A DNA stretch of 64,000 nt from UBA1227 sp963629305. Its GTDB lineage: Bacteria; Bacillota; Clostridia; Oscillospirales; Acutalibacteraceae. Below the pieces are notes generated by a model, which saw only the letters and a list, made by a program, of their open reading frames with translations, did no database searches and was not told the origin of the DNA. Location of the stretch: contig CAVGIJ010000002.1 of the NCBI GenBank assembly GCA_963629305.1, positions 66,113 to 130,112 on the forward strand. Reading direction: 5' to 3'. Of the stretch, positions 1 to 7,010 are shown one piece after another; the first letter of the stretch is position 1; each line of letters opens with the position of its first letter. The position numbers were made by a program, and so were the translations under genes.

Positions 1-732
1 AGACATTTCGGAATAGGCGCAAACGGAATCGTACTTCTTGAAAAGTCGGATATTGCCGACATGAAGATGAGAATTTTCAATATTGACGGTACCGAGGGCG
101 AAATGGCGGGAAACTGTATTCGCTGTGTTGCAAAGTATACCTATGACAACGGATACGCTGAGGGACGCGACCTCATAAAAATCGAGACAAAGCTCGGTGT
201 AAAGGAAGTACAGGTGTATACCAGTAACGGAAGAGTTACGTATGCCAGTGCTTCTATGGGTAAACCAAGTCTTCTTGCAAAGGATGTACCTGTAAATCTG
301 CCGCTTGAAAAGGTGCTTAATTACCCATGCGTAATCGTGAACCATGTTTACAACTTAAACTGCGTTTCCATGGGCAATCCGCACTGTGTGGTATTCTGCG
401 ACAGCGTAGATAAAATTGACCTTGAGACAGAGGGACCGAAGTTTGAAAATCATAAGATATTCCCCGAACGTGTGAACACGGAATTTGTAAGGGTTGTAAA
501 TGATACAATGCTTAAAATGCGTGTTTACGAACGCGGAAGCGGTGTTACACTCGCGTGCGGAACAGGCGCTTGTGCGGCGGTTGTCGCAGCATGTGAAAAC
601 GGATACTGCAAAAAGAATACGGACGTTACCGTAAAGGTTCCGGGCGGAGACCTTGTTGTACGCTACACGGATGACGATGTAACTCTTTTCGGAGACGCGA
701 AATTTGTGTTCAAGGGCATGTTCGAATATTGA
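1..732 (+). CDS. dapF: Diaminopimelate epimerase family protein, 5'-truncated, one catalytic Cys replaced
   Basis: The frame is open from base 1 (visible residues begin RHFGIGANGIVLLEK), so the start lies upstream of the window; 243 residues are visible of a usual ~275. DapF interconverts LL- and meso-diaminopimelate using two Cys residues as acid/base. The C-terminal Cys motif ACGTGACA is intact (553-576). The N-terminal motif, normally MCGNxxRC, reads MAGNCIRC here: the catalytic Cys position is Ala (codon 106-108) and a Cys occurs three residues later. A canonical second copy with MCGNASRC lies at 35554-36390. The ORF is otherwise intact with good family similarity (PHCVVF, FENH, ERxNTEFV), so decay is unlikely. 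It may be a racemase of other specificity or a DapF with a shifted Cys; the family call is firm, the activity is not. Confidence 0.85.
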   Translation, partial: RHFGIGANGIVLLEKSDIADMKMRIFNIDGTEGEMAGNCIRCVAKYTYDNGYAEGRDLIKIETKLGVKEVQVYTSNGRVTYASASMGKPSLLAKDVPVNLPLEKVLNYPCVIVNHVYNLNCVSMGNPHCVVFCDSVDKIDLETEGPKFENHKIFPERVNTEFVRVVNDTMLKMRVYERGSGVTLACGTGACAAVVAACENGYCKKNTDVTVKVPGGDLVVRYTDDDVTLFGDAKFVFKGMFEY

Positions 733-780
733 TTTTTCCGGCAGGAAAATAAACATTCACAAAAAATATATAGTAAATAC

Positions 781-826
781 AAGTCTTGTATGATACAATA
801 TTTTGTGCTATTCAAGACTTTTTTAC
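781..826 (+). terminator. Probable intrinsic terminator after the first dapF
   Basis: AAGTCTTG (781-788) pairs with CAAGACTT (813-820) across a 24-nt AT-rich loop and runs into TTTTTACTTTTTT. The long loop makes it weaker than the other terminators in this window. Confidence 0.5.
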
Positions 827-869
827 TTTTTTAGGAAGATTAAAATTTAAAGGAAAAGGGGTTTAAAAC

Positions 870-1772
870 ATGTCACAGTGGGATAAGGATTACATTGCCC
901 TTTGCAAGAGAATTCTCTCTGAGGGTGTCGAGGTTGAAAACCGTACGGGAATAAACACAATAAAGGTACCGTCTCATCATTTTCATCTTGATCTCGGTGA
1001 AGAATTTCCGGTGCTTACGACAAAGCAGCTTTTCTTTAAGCAGGCTATTGTAGAAATGCTATGGATTTATCAGGCGCAGTCAAACGATGTACGCTGGCTT
1101 CAAGAACGCGGATGCCACATATGGGATGAGTGGGAGATACAGGAAGACGGATTTTGGTATGCAACACAGATGCTTCCCGACGGAAAAGGCGGGCTGGTAA
1201 AGACCGATATAAAGAAAGAATTCGGCAAGGAATGGGCTCATACGATAGGAACGGCATATGGGTATATCACAAATAAATTCCAAATGACACAGAAACTCAT
1301 AAAGACAATCAAAGAAAATCCTACCGACAGGCGTATGGTTATGACTCTTTGGCAGGATGATTATGTTCCCACGGCCGTACTGCCGTCGTGTGTATGGAGC
1401 TCTGAGTGGGATGTAACAGACGGAAAACTCAATGCTTGGGTTCATCAGAGAAGCTGCGATGTGCCTCTCGGTCTTCCGTTCAATGTAACTCAGTATTCGG
1501 TACTTCTTAATCTTATTGCTCACTGCACAGGTCTTAAGCCGGGCACACTTGACTGGAGTATCAAGGATGCGCACATATATGTAAATCAGGTTGACGGCAT
1601 CAAAGAACAGATTGCACGTTTTGATGAAAAGGGAGATCTCCCGGCACCGAAGCTTTGGATAAATCCCGAAGTACGTGATTTCTTTGAATTTGACAATTCA
1701 AGAGATCTTAAGGACATAAAAATTGAAGGTTATGAGCACATGGGAAAGATTGCATTCCCGATAGCTCAATAA
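870..1772 (+). CDS. thyA: Thymidylate synthase (ThyA), variant active-site context
   Basis: Methylates dUMP to dTMP with methylenetetrahydrofolate. 300 residues; ATG is preceded by AAAGGAAAAGGGG. Seen motifs: NRTGINT near the N-terminus (phosphate loop Arg), RRMVMTLW, the nucleophile Cys in LPSCVWSSEW, then RSCDVPLGLPFN and the DAHIYVNQ helix that binds dUMP. The usual PPCHxxxQF around the nucleophile is altered: the residue after Cys is Val instead of His, and Gln-Phe is Glu-Trp. The rest of the dUMP site is conserved, so it is probably active. It is followed 10 bp later by folA, which regenerates tetrahydrofolate from the dihydrofolate this enzyme makes, so the pair is almost certainly one operon. 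Confidence 0.93.
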   Translation: MSQWDKDYIALCKRILSEGVEVENRTGINTIKVPSHHFHLDLGEEFPVLTTKQLFFKQAIVEMLWIYQAQSNDVRWLQERGCHIWDEWEIQEDGFWYATQMLPDGKGGLVKTDIKKEFGKEWAHTIGTAYGYITNKFQMTQKLIKTIKENPTDRRMVMTLWQDDYVPTAVLPSCVWSSEWDVTDGKLNAWVHQRSCDVPLGLPFNVTQYSVLLNLIAHCTGLKPGTLDWSIKDAHIYVNQVDGIKEQIARFDEKGDLPAPKLWINPEVRDFFEFDNSRDLKDIKIEGYEHMGKIAFPIAQ

Positions 1773-1782
1773 TGGTGGACAA

Positions 1783-2259
1783 ATGATTTCAATGATCGCA
1801 GCTGTCGGAAAAAACTACGAGCTTGGGAAGGGCAATGATCTTATTTGGCACTTACCCGATGACATGAAGTTTTTCAGAAGCACAACAAAAGGCCATACCG
1901 TGATTATGGGACGGAAGACTTTTTTGAGCCTTCCCGGGCTTCTTCCGGGCAGACACCATGTCGTTTTGACAAGAGACAATACTTTTGAGCATGACGGCGT
2001 TGAAGTTTTACACAGTACAGACGATGTACTGAATAAGTACGGCAGCTCTCCCGAAGAAAATTTTGTAATAGGTGGGGGAGAGATATACAAGGCATTTTTA
2101 CCTTATGCCGATACGGTATATCTTACACACATTGACAGCGTATGTGAGGATGCCGAAGTGTTTTTTCCGAGGATTGATGAATCAATATACAACAGATCCG
2201 TCATATCTGAATTTGAAAATAACGGACTTAATGCAAAAATTATAAAATACTGTAAGTAG
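1783..2259 (+). CDS. folA: Dihydrofolate reductase
   Basis: Reduces dihydrofolate to tetrahydrofolate with NADPH. 158 residues, the usual size. Visible signatures: MISMIAAVGKNYELGKGN, WHLPDDMKFF with the catalytic Asp, GRKTFLSLP, the NADPH-binding VIGGGEIY and YLTHID. It starts 10 bp after thyA with a GGTGG site inside the gap, and is followed by two hairpin terminators, so thyA-folA is a two-gene unit. Confidence 0.95.
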   Translation: MISMIAAVGKNYELGKGNDLIWHLPDDMKFFRSTTKGHTVIMGRKTFLSLPGLLPGRHHVVLTRDNTFEHDGVEVLHSTDDVLNKYGSSPEENFVIGGGEIYKAFLPYADTVYLTHIDSVCEDAEVFFPRIDESIYNRSVISEFENNGLNAKIIKYCK

Positions 2260-2340
2260 TAATCATGACTATGAACTGTATGGAAATATGCGATGTTTGT
2301 AAGAATTGACGGTATGCTTTTTTTGAGAATATTGCATAAC

Positions 2341-2370
2341 ACAATCGGTTGGCTTCGGCTAACCGATTGT
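2341..2370 (+). terminator. Strong hairpin downstream of folA (UUCG tetraloop)
   Basis: A 13-bp stem, ACAATCGGTTGGC against GCTAACCGATTGT with one G-U pair, is capped by TTCG. No U-run follows directly, so it may act as an mRNA 3' stabiliser ahead of the true terminator at 2382-2409. Confidence 0.6.
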
Positions 2371-2381
2371 GTATTGTGACG

Positions 2382-2409
2382 AAAGTTGAACAACTGTTCA
2401 ACTTTTTTT
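2382..2409 (+). terminator. Intrinsic terminator separating folA from feo
   Basis: AAGTTGAACA (2383-2392) is followed after 2 nt by its reverse complement TGTTCAACTT and a run of T. It closes the thyA-folA unit before the feo promoter. Confidence 0.8.
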
Positions 2410-2419
2410 GCTTTTTTGC

Positions 2420-2447
2420 TTGACTTTTAATAATAAAAGTGTATTTT
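2420..2447 (+). promoter_or_regulatory. Candidate feo promoter
   Basis: TTGACT (2420-2425), 16-bp spacer, TATTTT (2442-2447). Transcription would start near 2454, directly in front of the first palindromic operator. The -35 is good and the -10 is weak, which fits a regulated promoter. Confidence 0.55.
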
Positions 2448-2457
2448 TATATATGGA

Positions 2458-2510
2458 GTTAGCGAGTGCTAATCTCCTTTTTAAAGTTATGCGGTTAGCA
2501 TTTTCTAACC
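2458..2510 (+). promoter_or_regulatory. Paired palindromic operators in front of feoA (candidate iron regulator sites)
   Basis: Site 1 is GTTAGC-GAGT-GCTAAT (2458-2473). Site 2 is GGTTAG-CATTTT-CTAACC (2493-2510). Their centres are 36 bp apart with TTTTTAAAG between them. The same layout is found at 52371-52425 ahead of the DUF3793/flavodoxin genes. The half-site TTAGC/GCTAA resembles DtxR/IdeR-family operators (TTAGGTTAGCCTAACCTAA type), which suits an iron-responsive repressor; the regulator itself is not in this window. Confidence 0.7.
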
Positions 2511-2534
2511 AATATTGTTTATGGGGGCTCAATT

Positions 2535-2747
2535 ATGATGCCACTTGCTCTTGCTGACCTCGGTGAGAAAAACATCATCAAGAAGATTGGTGGATCTCCC
2601 GAGATAAAGAAGCATCTCGAAAATCTCGGCTTCGTTGTCGGCGGTGATGTGACCGTTGTAAATTCACTCGGCGGAAATGTTATCGTAAACGTCAAGGAGT
2701 CAAGAGTTGCCATTAGCGAAGAAATGGCACGAAAAATAATGATTTAA
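2535..2747 (+). CDS. feoA: FeoA, ferrous iron transport accessory protein (first copy)
   Basis: 70-residue SH3-like cytoplasmic protein that modulates the FeoB Fe2+ transporter. Seen: MPLALADLGEKNII start, HLENLGFVVGGDVTVVNSLGGNVIVNVKESRVAIS, the typical beta-barrel pattern with the LG..VG turn. It is followed 32 bp later by a second feoA and then feoB. Tandem feoA genes are common in Clostridia. Regulated by the paired operators upstream, by inference. Confidence 0.92.
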   Translation: MMPLALADLGEKNIIKKIGGSPEIKKHLENLGFVVGGDVTVVNSLGGNVIVNVKESRVAISEEMARKIMI

Positions 2748-2779
2748 CCATTGAATGAAAAGTGTAAGGAGGATTCAGC

Positions 2780-3001
2780 GTGAAAACACTCAAAGATGTT
2801 GAGATTGGCGGTACAGCCAAGGTTAAAAAGCTTCACGGTGAAGGCGCTATAAAGCGCCGTATTATGGACATGGGTATAACCAAGGGAACAGAGGTAACCG
2901 TTCGTAAGGTTGCTCCTCTCGGAGATCCTATGGAAGTAACGGTTCGCGGCTATGAACTTTCACTTCGTAAGGCAGACACAGAAATGATCGAAGTTGAATA
3001 A
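2780..3001 (+). CDS. feoA: FeoA, second copy
   Basis: 73-residue FeoA domain protein with a GTG start behind AAGGAGG. Motifs: GGTAKVKKLHGEGAIKRRIMDMGITKGTEV and APLGDPMEVTVRGYELSLRK, which is closer to the textbook FeoA sequence than the first copy. Its stop codon lies 13 bp before the feoB start, so translation is probably coupled. It acts with FeoB at the cytoplasmic membrane. Confidence 0.94.
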   Translation: MKTLKDVEIGGTAKVKKLHGEGAIKRRIMDMGITKGTEVTVRKVAPLGDPMEVTVRGYELSLRKADTEMIEVE

Positions 3002-3014
3002 GGAGGAAAAACTG

Positions 3015-5519
3015 ATGGATTTACGAATTGCCCTTGCAGGTAACCCGAACTCCGGTAAGACCACTTTATTCAATGCTCTTACAGGATCAAACCAGTTCGT
3101 TGGTAACTGGCCGGGTGTTACCGTAGAAAAGAAGGAAGGCAAACTTAAAAAACACGACGGAGTAACTATCACCGACCTTCCGGGTATTTACTCACTTTCA
3201 CCGTACACACTTGAAGAAGTTGTTGCACGTAATTACTTGATAGGTGAACGTCCTGATGCTATTCTTAACATCATTGACGGTACAAACCTTGAAAGAAACC
3301 TTTATCTCACAACACAGCTTACAGAACTCGGAATTCCTGTTGTTATCGCAATCAACATGATGGACGTTGTTGAGAAAAACGGTGACAAGATTGACACAAA
3401 GGAACTCTCACGCCAGCTTGGCTGTGAAATAGTTGAGATTTCAGCTCTTAAAGAAAAGGGCGTTATGGATGCTGCCGAGGCGGCAATCGAGGCTGCAAAG
3501 AACGGCAAGACCGTTCCTATGCATACATTCTCAGGTCCGGTTGAGCACGCTATAGCTCATATTGAGGAAGCAACTTTACATGATCTTCCCGAGGATCAGC
3601 AGAGATGGTACGCTATAAAGATTTTCGAGCGTGATGATAAAGTCCTTGAAACTCTTAAGATTGCCGATGATGTTAAAGAGCATATTGAAAAAGATATCGC
3701 CGCAGCTGAAAAAGAACTTGATGATGACGCTGAATCAATCATCACAAACGAAAGATATGTATACATTGCCGAGGTTATCAAGGCATGCTATAAAAAGAAA
3801 AATAAAGGCGAGATGTCAACATCTGATAAGATTGACCGCATAGTTACAAACAGATGGCTCGGTCTTCCTATCTTTGCTCTTATTATGTTCCTTGTTTACT
3901 ACATCTCAATGATGACAGTCGGAAGCTTTGCAACCGACTGGGCAAACGACGGTGTATTCGGAGACGGTTGGCACCTGTTCGGTATAGGTTCATCAGCTTA
4001 TGAGGCTGCTGCCGAAAACTACGGCGACACAGACCAAATCATTGATGCGTTCATCAGTGAGTACGGTGATGACGACATGGCTGAGGCTATTGACCTTGAG
4101 TCAGAAGATTATGATGAGGCAAATGCAAAGAGCGCACTCGAAACTCTCGTTAAGGAAACACCTGCAGATGCAAATGTTACTTATGAGGTAGAGGATGAGG
4201 AAACTCTTGAAGTAACTAAGAATCCGAACACAAAGAAAGCAGATCTTGAAGCAGCTGTTGCAGAGTATCTCAATACTGATTATAAAGAAGCATACGGTGC
4301 TCCTGATACATCTACATACGGCGTATGGGTTCCGGGTATTCCGGTTCTTATCGGAAACGCATTTGACAAGACAAATGTTGCTCCGTGGCTTAGCGGACTC
4401 GTACTTGACGGTATCGTTGCCGGTGTCGGTGCGGTTCTCGGATTTGTTCCGCAGATGCTCGTACTCTTCTTCTTGCTCGCATTCCTTGAGGCATGCGGAT
4501 ATATGGCTCGTATCGCATTCGTTCTTGACCGTATCTTCCGTAAGTTCGGTCTTTCGGGTAAATCGTTCATTCCTATGCTTATAGGTACAGGATGCGGTGT
4601 TCCGGGTGTTATGGCATCACGTACAATCGAAAACGAGCGTGACCGCCGTATGACCATCATGACAACAACCTTCATCCCATGTGGCGCTAAGGTTCCGTTT
4701 ATCGCAATGATTGCCGGTGCTATTTTCGGCGGATCCGCACTTGTTGCAACATCCGCATATTTCGTAGGTATGGCGTCAATCATAGTTTCGGGTATCATGC
4801 TCAAGAAGACAAAGATGTTCGCAGGAGATCCTGCTCCGTTCGTAATGGAACTTCCCGCTTACCATATGCCGACACTCAAGAACGTTCTTCGTTCAATGTG
4901 GGAGCGCGGCTGGTCATTCATCAAAAAGGCCGGAACAATCATTCTTCTTTCAACAATCCTTGTATGGTTCACATCTTACTTCGGAGTAGTAGACGGAACA
5001 TTCCGTATGCTTTCTGAGGAGGAACTCGACCTTTCAATTCTTGCTGTTGTCGGAAACGCCATTGCTTGGATCTTCAAGCCACTCGGTTGGGGGACATGGC
5101 AGGCAGCTGTTGCATCTATCACAGGTCTTATTGCCAAAGAAAACATTGTCGGTACAATGGGTATTCTTTACGGTGCATCGGGCGATGTATATGCAACCCT
5201 TGCAGAAGCATTTACAAAGGTCAGCGGATACTCATTCCTTGTATTCAACCTCCTTTGCGCTCCGTGCTTCGCAGCAATCGGTGCTATCAGACGTGAGATG
5301 AACAATTCTAAGTGGACTTGGTTTGCTATCGGTTATCAGTGCGGATTTGCATATGTAATCGCATTCCTTGTAAATCAGATAGGAAACCTCTTCATCGGAC
5401 AGGCAAACCCGGTCGGAATTGTATGCTCAGTTGTTCTCATTGCCGGTATGATCTACATGCTTGTAAGACCTTACAAAGAGGCTACAACACTCAAAAATGA
5501 TGTTAAAATTAAGAAATAA
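3015..5519 (+). CDS. feoB: FeoB, ferrous iron transporter with GTPase domain and an acidic insertion
   Basis: 834 residues from the ATG at 3015, which follows TAAGGAGGAAAAACTG; an in-frame ATG at 2994 overlaps feoA and lacks a site. G-protein domain: G1 GNPNSGKTT (9-17), G3 DLPG (54-57), G4 NMMD (114-117), G5 SAL (143-145). A helical spacer is followed by the membrane domain from about residue 284, with two gate regions including GTGCGVPGVM. Between the first and second membrane segments (about 329-436) lies a ~108-residue, strongly acidic, Ala-rich insertion (for example EDEE, DDDMAEA) expected outside the membrane. FeoB proteins without it are about 650-720 residues. The neighbours feoA, feoA and the Cys-rich peptide complete the system. 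Confidence 0.96.
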   Translation: MDLRIALAGNPNSGKTTLFNALTGSNQFVGNWPGVTVEKKEGKLKKHDGVTITDLPGIYSLSPYTLEEVVARNYLIGERPDAILNIIDGTNLERNLYLTTQLTELGIPVVIAINMMDVVEKNGDKIDTKELSRQLGCEIVEISALKEKGVMDAAEAAIEAAKNGKTVPMHTFSGPVEHAIAHIEEATLHDLPEDQQRWYAIKIFERDDKVLETLKIADDVKEHIEKDIAAAEKELDDDAESIITNERYVYIAEVIKACYKKKNKGEMSTSDKIDRIVTNRWLGLPIFALIMFLVYYISMMTVGSFATDWANDGVFGDGWHLFGIGSSAYEAAAENYGDTDQIIDAFISEYGDDDMAEAIDLESEDYDEANAKSALETLVKETPADANVTYEVEDEETLEVTKNPNTKKADLEAAVAEYLNTDYKEAYGAPDTSTYGVWVPGIPVLIGNAFDKTNVAPWLSGLVLDGIVAGVGAVLGFVPQMLVLFFLLAFLEACGYMARIAFVLDRIFRKFGLSGKSFIPMLIGTGCGVPGVMASRTIENERDRRMTIMTTTFIPCGAKVPFIAMIAGAIFGGSALVATSAYFVGMASIIVSGIMLKKTKMFAGDPAPFVMELPAYHMPTLKNVLRSMWERGWSFIKKAGTIILLSTILVWFTSYFGVVDGTFRMLSEEELDLSILAVVGNAIAWIFKPLGWGTWQAAVASITGLIAKENIVGTMGILYGASGDVYATLAEAFTKVSGYSFLVFNLLCAPCFAAIGAIRREMNNSKWTWFAIGYQCGFAYVIAFLVNQIGNLFIGQANPVGIVCSVVLIAGMIYMLVRPYKEATTLKNDVKIKK

Positions 5520-5557
5520 AATCTCTTGATGTTATTACAATGAAAGGAGCCTTTTCG

Positions 5558-5728
5558 ATGATTGCATGGATTTCACAGAATATTGCTACGATTATAGTTT
5601 GTATTGTTCTTATAGCTGTTGTTGCGGCTATAATAGTAAACCTTGTAAAAAATAAGAAACAAGGCAAATCAAGTTGCGGCTGTAACTGTAAGGGCTGTGC
5701 AATGTCAGGCTCTTGTCATAAAAAATAA
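5558..5728 (+). CDS. FeoB-associated Cys-rich membrane protein
   Basis: 56 residues: one N-terminal membrane helix (about 6-30, IATIIVCIVLIAVVAAIIV), a basic stretch, then a Cys-rich tail SSCGCNCKGCAMSGSCHKK with five Cys and one His. This layout is the FeoB-associated Cys-rich membrane protein family, probably helping iron handling by FeoB. The start is the ATG at 5558, because AAAGGAG (5543-5549) lies just upstream; an ATG at 5540 precedes that site and is rejected. Last gene of the feo operon. Confidence 0.88.
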   Translation: MIAWISQNIATIIVCIVLIAVVAAIIVNLVKNKKQGKSSCGCNCKGCAMSGSCHKK

Positions 5729-5754
5729 ACCTTCAATTCATTCAATTTCAAAGA

Positions 5755-5788
5755 AATGGTGCAATACGTTTGTATTGCACCATTTTTT
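5755..5788 (+). terminator. Intrinsic terminator of the feo operon
   Basis: Perfect 13-bp stem AATGGTGCAATAC/GTATTGCACCATT with a GTTT loop, ending in TTTTTT. Confidence 0.92.
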
Positions 5789-5837
5789 GTGATAGAATGT
5801 CACTTGTATTTATTGAATTTTAAGGGAGTATTCCACT

Positions 5838-6932
5838 ATGAAACTTGGTATCGTAGGCTTGCCGAATGTGGGCAAGAGTACACTTTTCAATGCTATAACA
5901 AATGCGGGAGCACAGTCTGCAAACTATCCTTTCTGCACTATAGAGCCGAATGTCGGTGTCGTTGCGGTTCCGGATGAAAGACTTGATCTTCTCGCAGAGC
6001 TTTATCATCCGAAATCAGTAGTGCCCGCAAGTATTGAATTCGTTGACATTGCAGGTCTTGTAAAAGGTGCGTCAAAGGGTGAGGGACTCGGAAACAAATT
6101 CCTTTCACATATACGTGAGGTTGATGCTATTATCCATGTTGTACGCTGCTTTGAAAATTCCGACATTGTGCATGTTGAGGGCTCAATTGATCCGCAACGT
6201 GATATTGAAACAATAAACCTTGAGCTTATACTTGCCGATTCCGAGGTTCTTGAAAAGAGAATCGTAAGAACCGAAAAGGCAATGAAGGGTGACAAATCAC
6301 TTGCAAAAGAGCTTGAAGTACTGAATAAGTTCAAGGAGGCTCTTGATAATGGCAAGTGTGCGAGAACCGTTGAACTTACAGAGGACGAGGAGGCACTCCT
6401 TACAGACTTTAACCTTCTTACATATAAGCCGGTTATCTATGCTTGCAATATGAGCGAGGATGACTTTGTAAACGGAATTGAGGCTAACGAGCGCTTTAAT
6501 GCCGTGAAAGCAATTGCCGCAGAAGAGGGCAGTGAAGTACTTCCTATTTGTGCTGAGATGGAAGCGGAAATAGCCGAACTTCCGGCTGATGAAAAGGAAA
6601 TGTTCCTTAAAGACCTCGGAATTGAAAAGAGCGGCCTTGATTTGCTCATACAGCGCTCATATGACCTTCTTGGTCTTATGTCATTTCTTACTGCAGGAGA
6701 GCCGGAAGTGCGTGCATGGACCATTAAGAAGGGCACAAAGGCACCGAAAGCTGCCGGAAAGATTCATTCCGACATTGAACGCGGTTTTATCCGTGCGGAG
6801 GTTATAAACTACAAGACCTTGCTTGAGTGCGGCTCACTTGCGGCAGCCAGGGAAAAAGGACTTGTTCGTTCAGAGGGAAAAGAATATGTCATGCAGGACG
6901 GCGACGTTGTTCTTTTCAGATTCAATGTATAA
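5838..6932 (+). CDS. ychF: YchF/Ola1, Obg-like ATPase
   Basis: 364 residues, typical length. P-loop GLPNVGKST at 7-15, switch I YPFCTIEPNVG, DIAGLVKGASKGEGLG (G3), and CNMSED in place of the GTPase NKxD motif, which is the hallmark that gives YchF its ATP preference. The C-terminal TGS domain is seen in VRAWTIKKGTKAPKAAGKIHSDIERGFIRAEV and YVMQDGDVVLFRFNV. Ribosome-associated, linked in other bacteria to stress and translation control. Good site AAGGGAG 11 nt upstream of ATG; monocistronic between two terminators. Confidence 0.96.
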   Translation: MKLGIVGLPNVGKSTLFNAITNAGAQSANYPFCTIEPNVGVVAVPDERLDLLAELYHPKSVVPASIEFVDIAGLVKGASKGEGLGNKFLSHIREVDAIIHVVRCFENSDIVHVEGSIDPQRDIETINLELILADSEVLEKRIVRTEKAMKGDKSLAKELEVLNKFKEALDNGKCARTVELTEDEEALLTDFNLLTYKPVIYACNMSEDDFVNGIEANERFNAVKAIAAEEGSEVLPICAEMEAEIAELPADEKEMFLKDLGIEKSGLDLLIQRSYDLLGLMSFLTAGEPEVRAWTIKKGTKAPKAAGKIHSDIERGFIRAEVINYKTLLECGSLAAAREKGLVRSEGKEYVMQDGDVVLFRFNV

Positions 6933-6949
6933 AAAATAACGTAAAAAAG

Positions 6950-6984
6950 CAGAAGCCACAGCACTGTGGCTTCTGTTTTTTTTA
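6950..6984. terminator. Bidirectional terminator between ychF and gdhA
   Basis: CAGAAGCCACAG/CTGTGGCTTCTG is a 12-bp perfect palindrome with T-runs on both flanks (TTTTTTTT after it on +, AAAAAA before it), serving the convergent ychF and gdhA. Confidence 0.9.
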
Positions 6985-7010
6985 GAAAGAATTGATTTTA
7001 TTTCAGAGAA

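Noticed and set aside
1..732. Pseudogene call for the first dapF
   Set aside because: The visible frame is intact and well conserved; only one catalytic position differs, so decay is not supported.
2994..3014. Earlier feoB start at 2994
   Set aside because: It overlaps feoA and has no site; ATG at 3015 follows AAGGAGG and gives the usual FeoB N-terminus.
4280..4804. 174-codon reverse frame inside feoB
   Set aside because: Shadow of the strong feoB coding frame, with no start signal and low-complexity translation. Similar antisense frames in ligA, ychF, aroA and aroC were rejected for the same reason.
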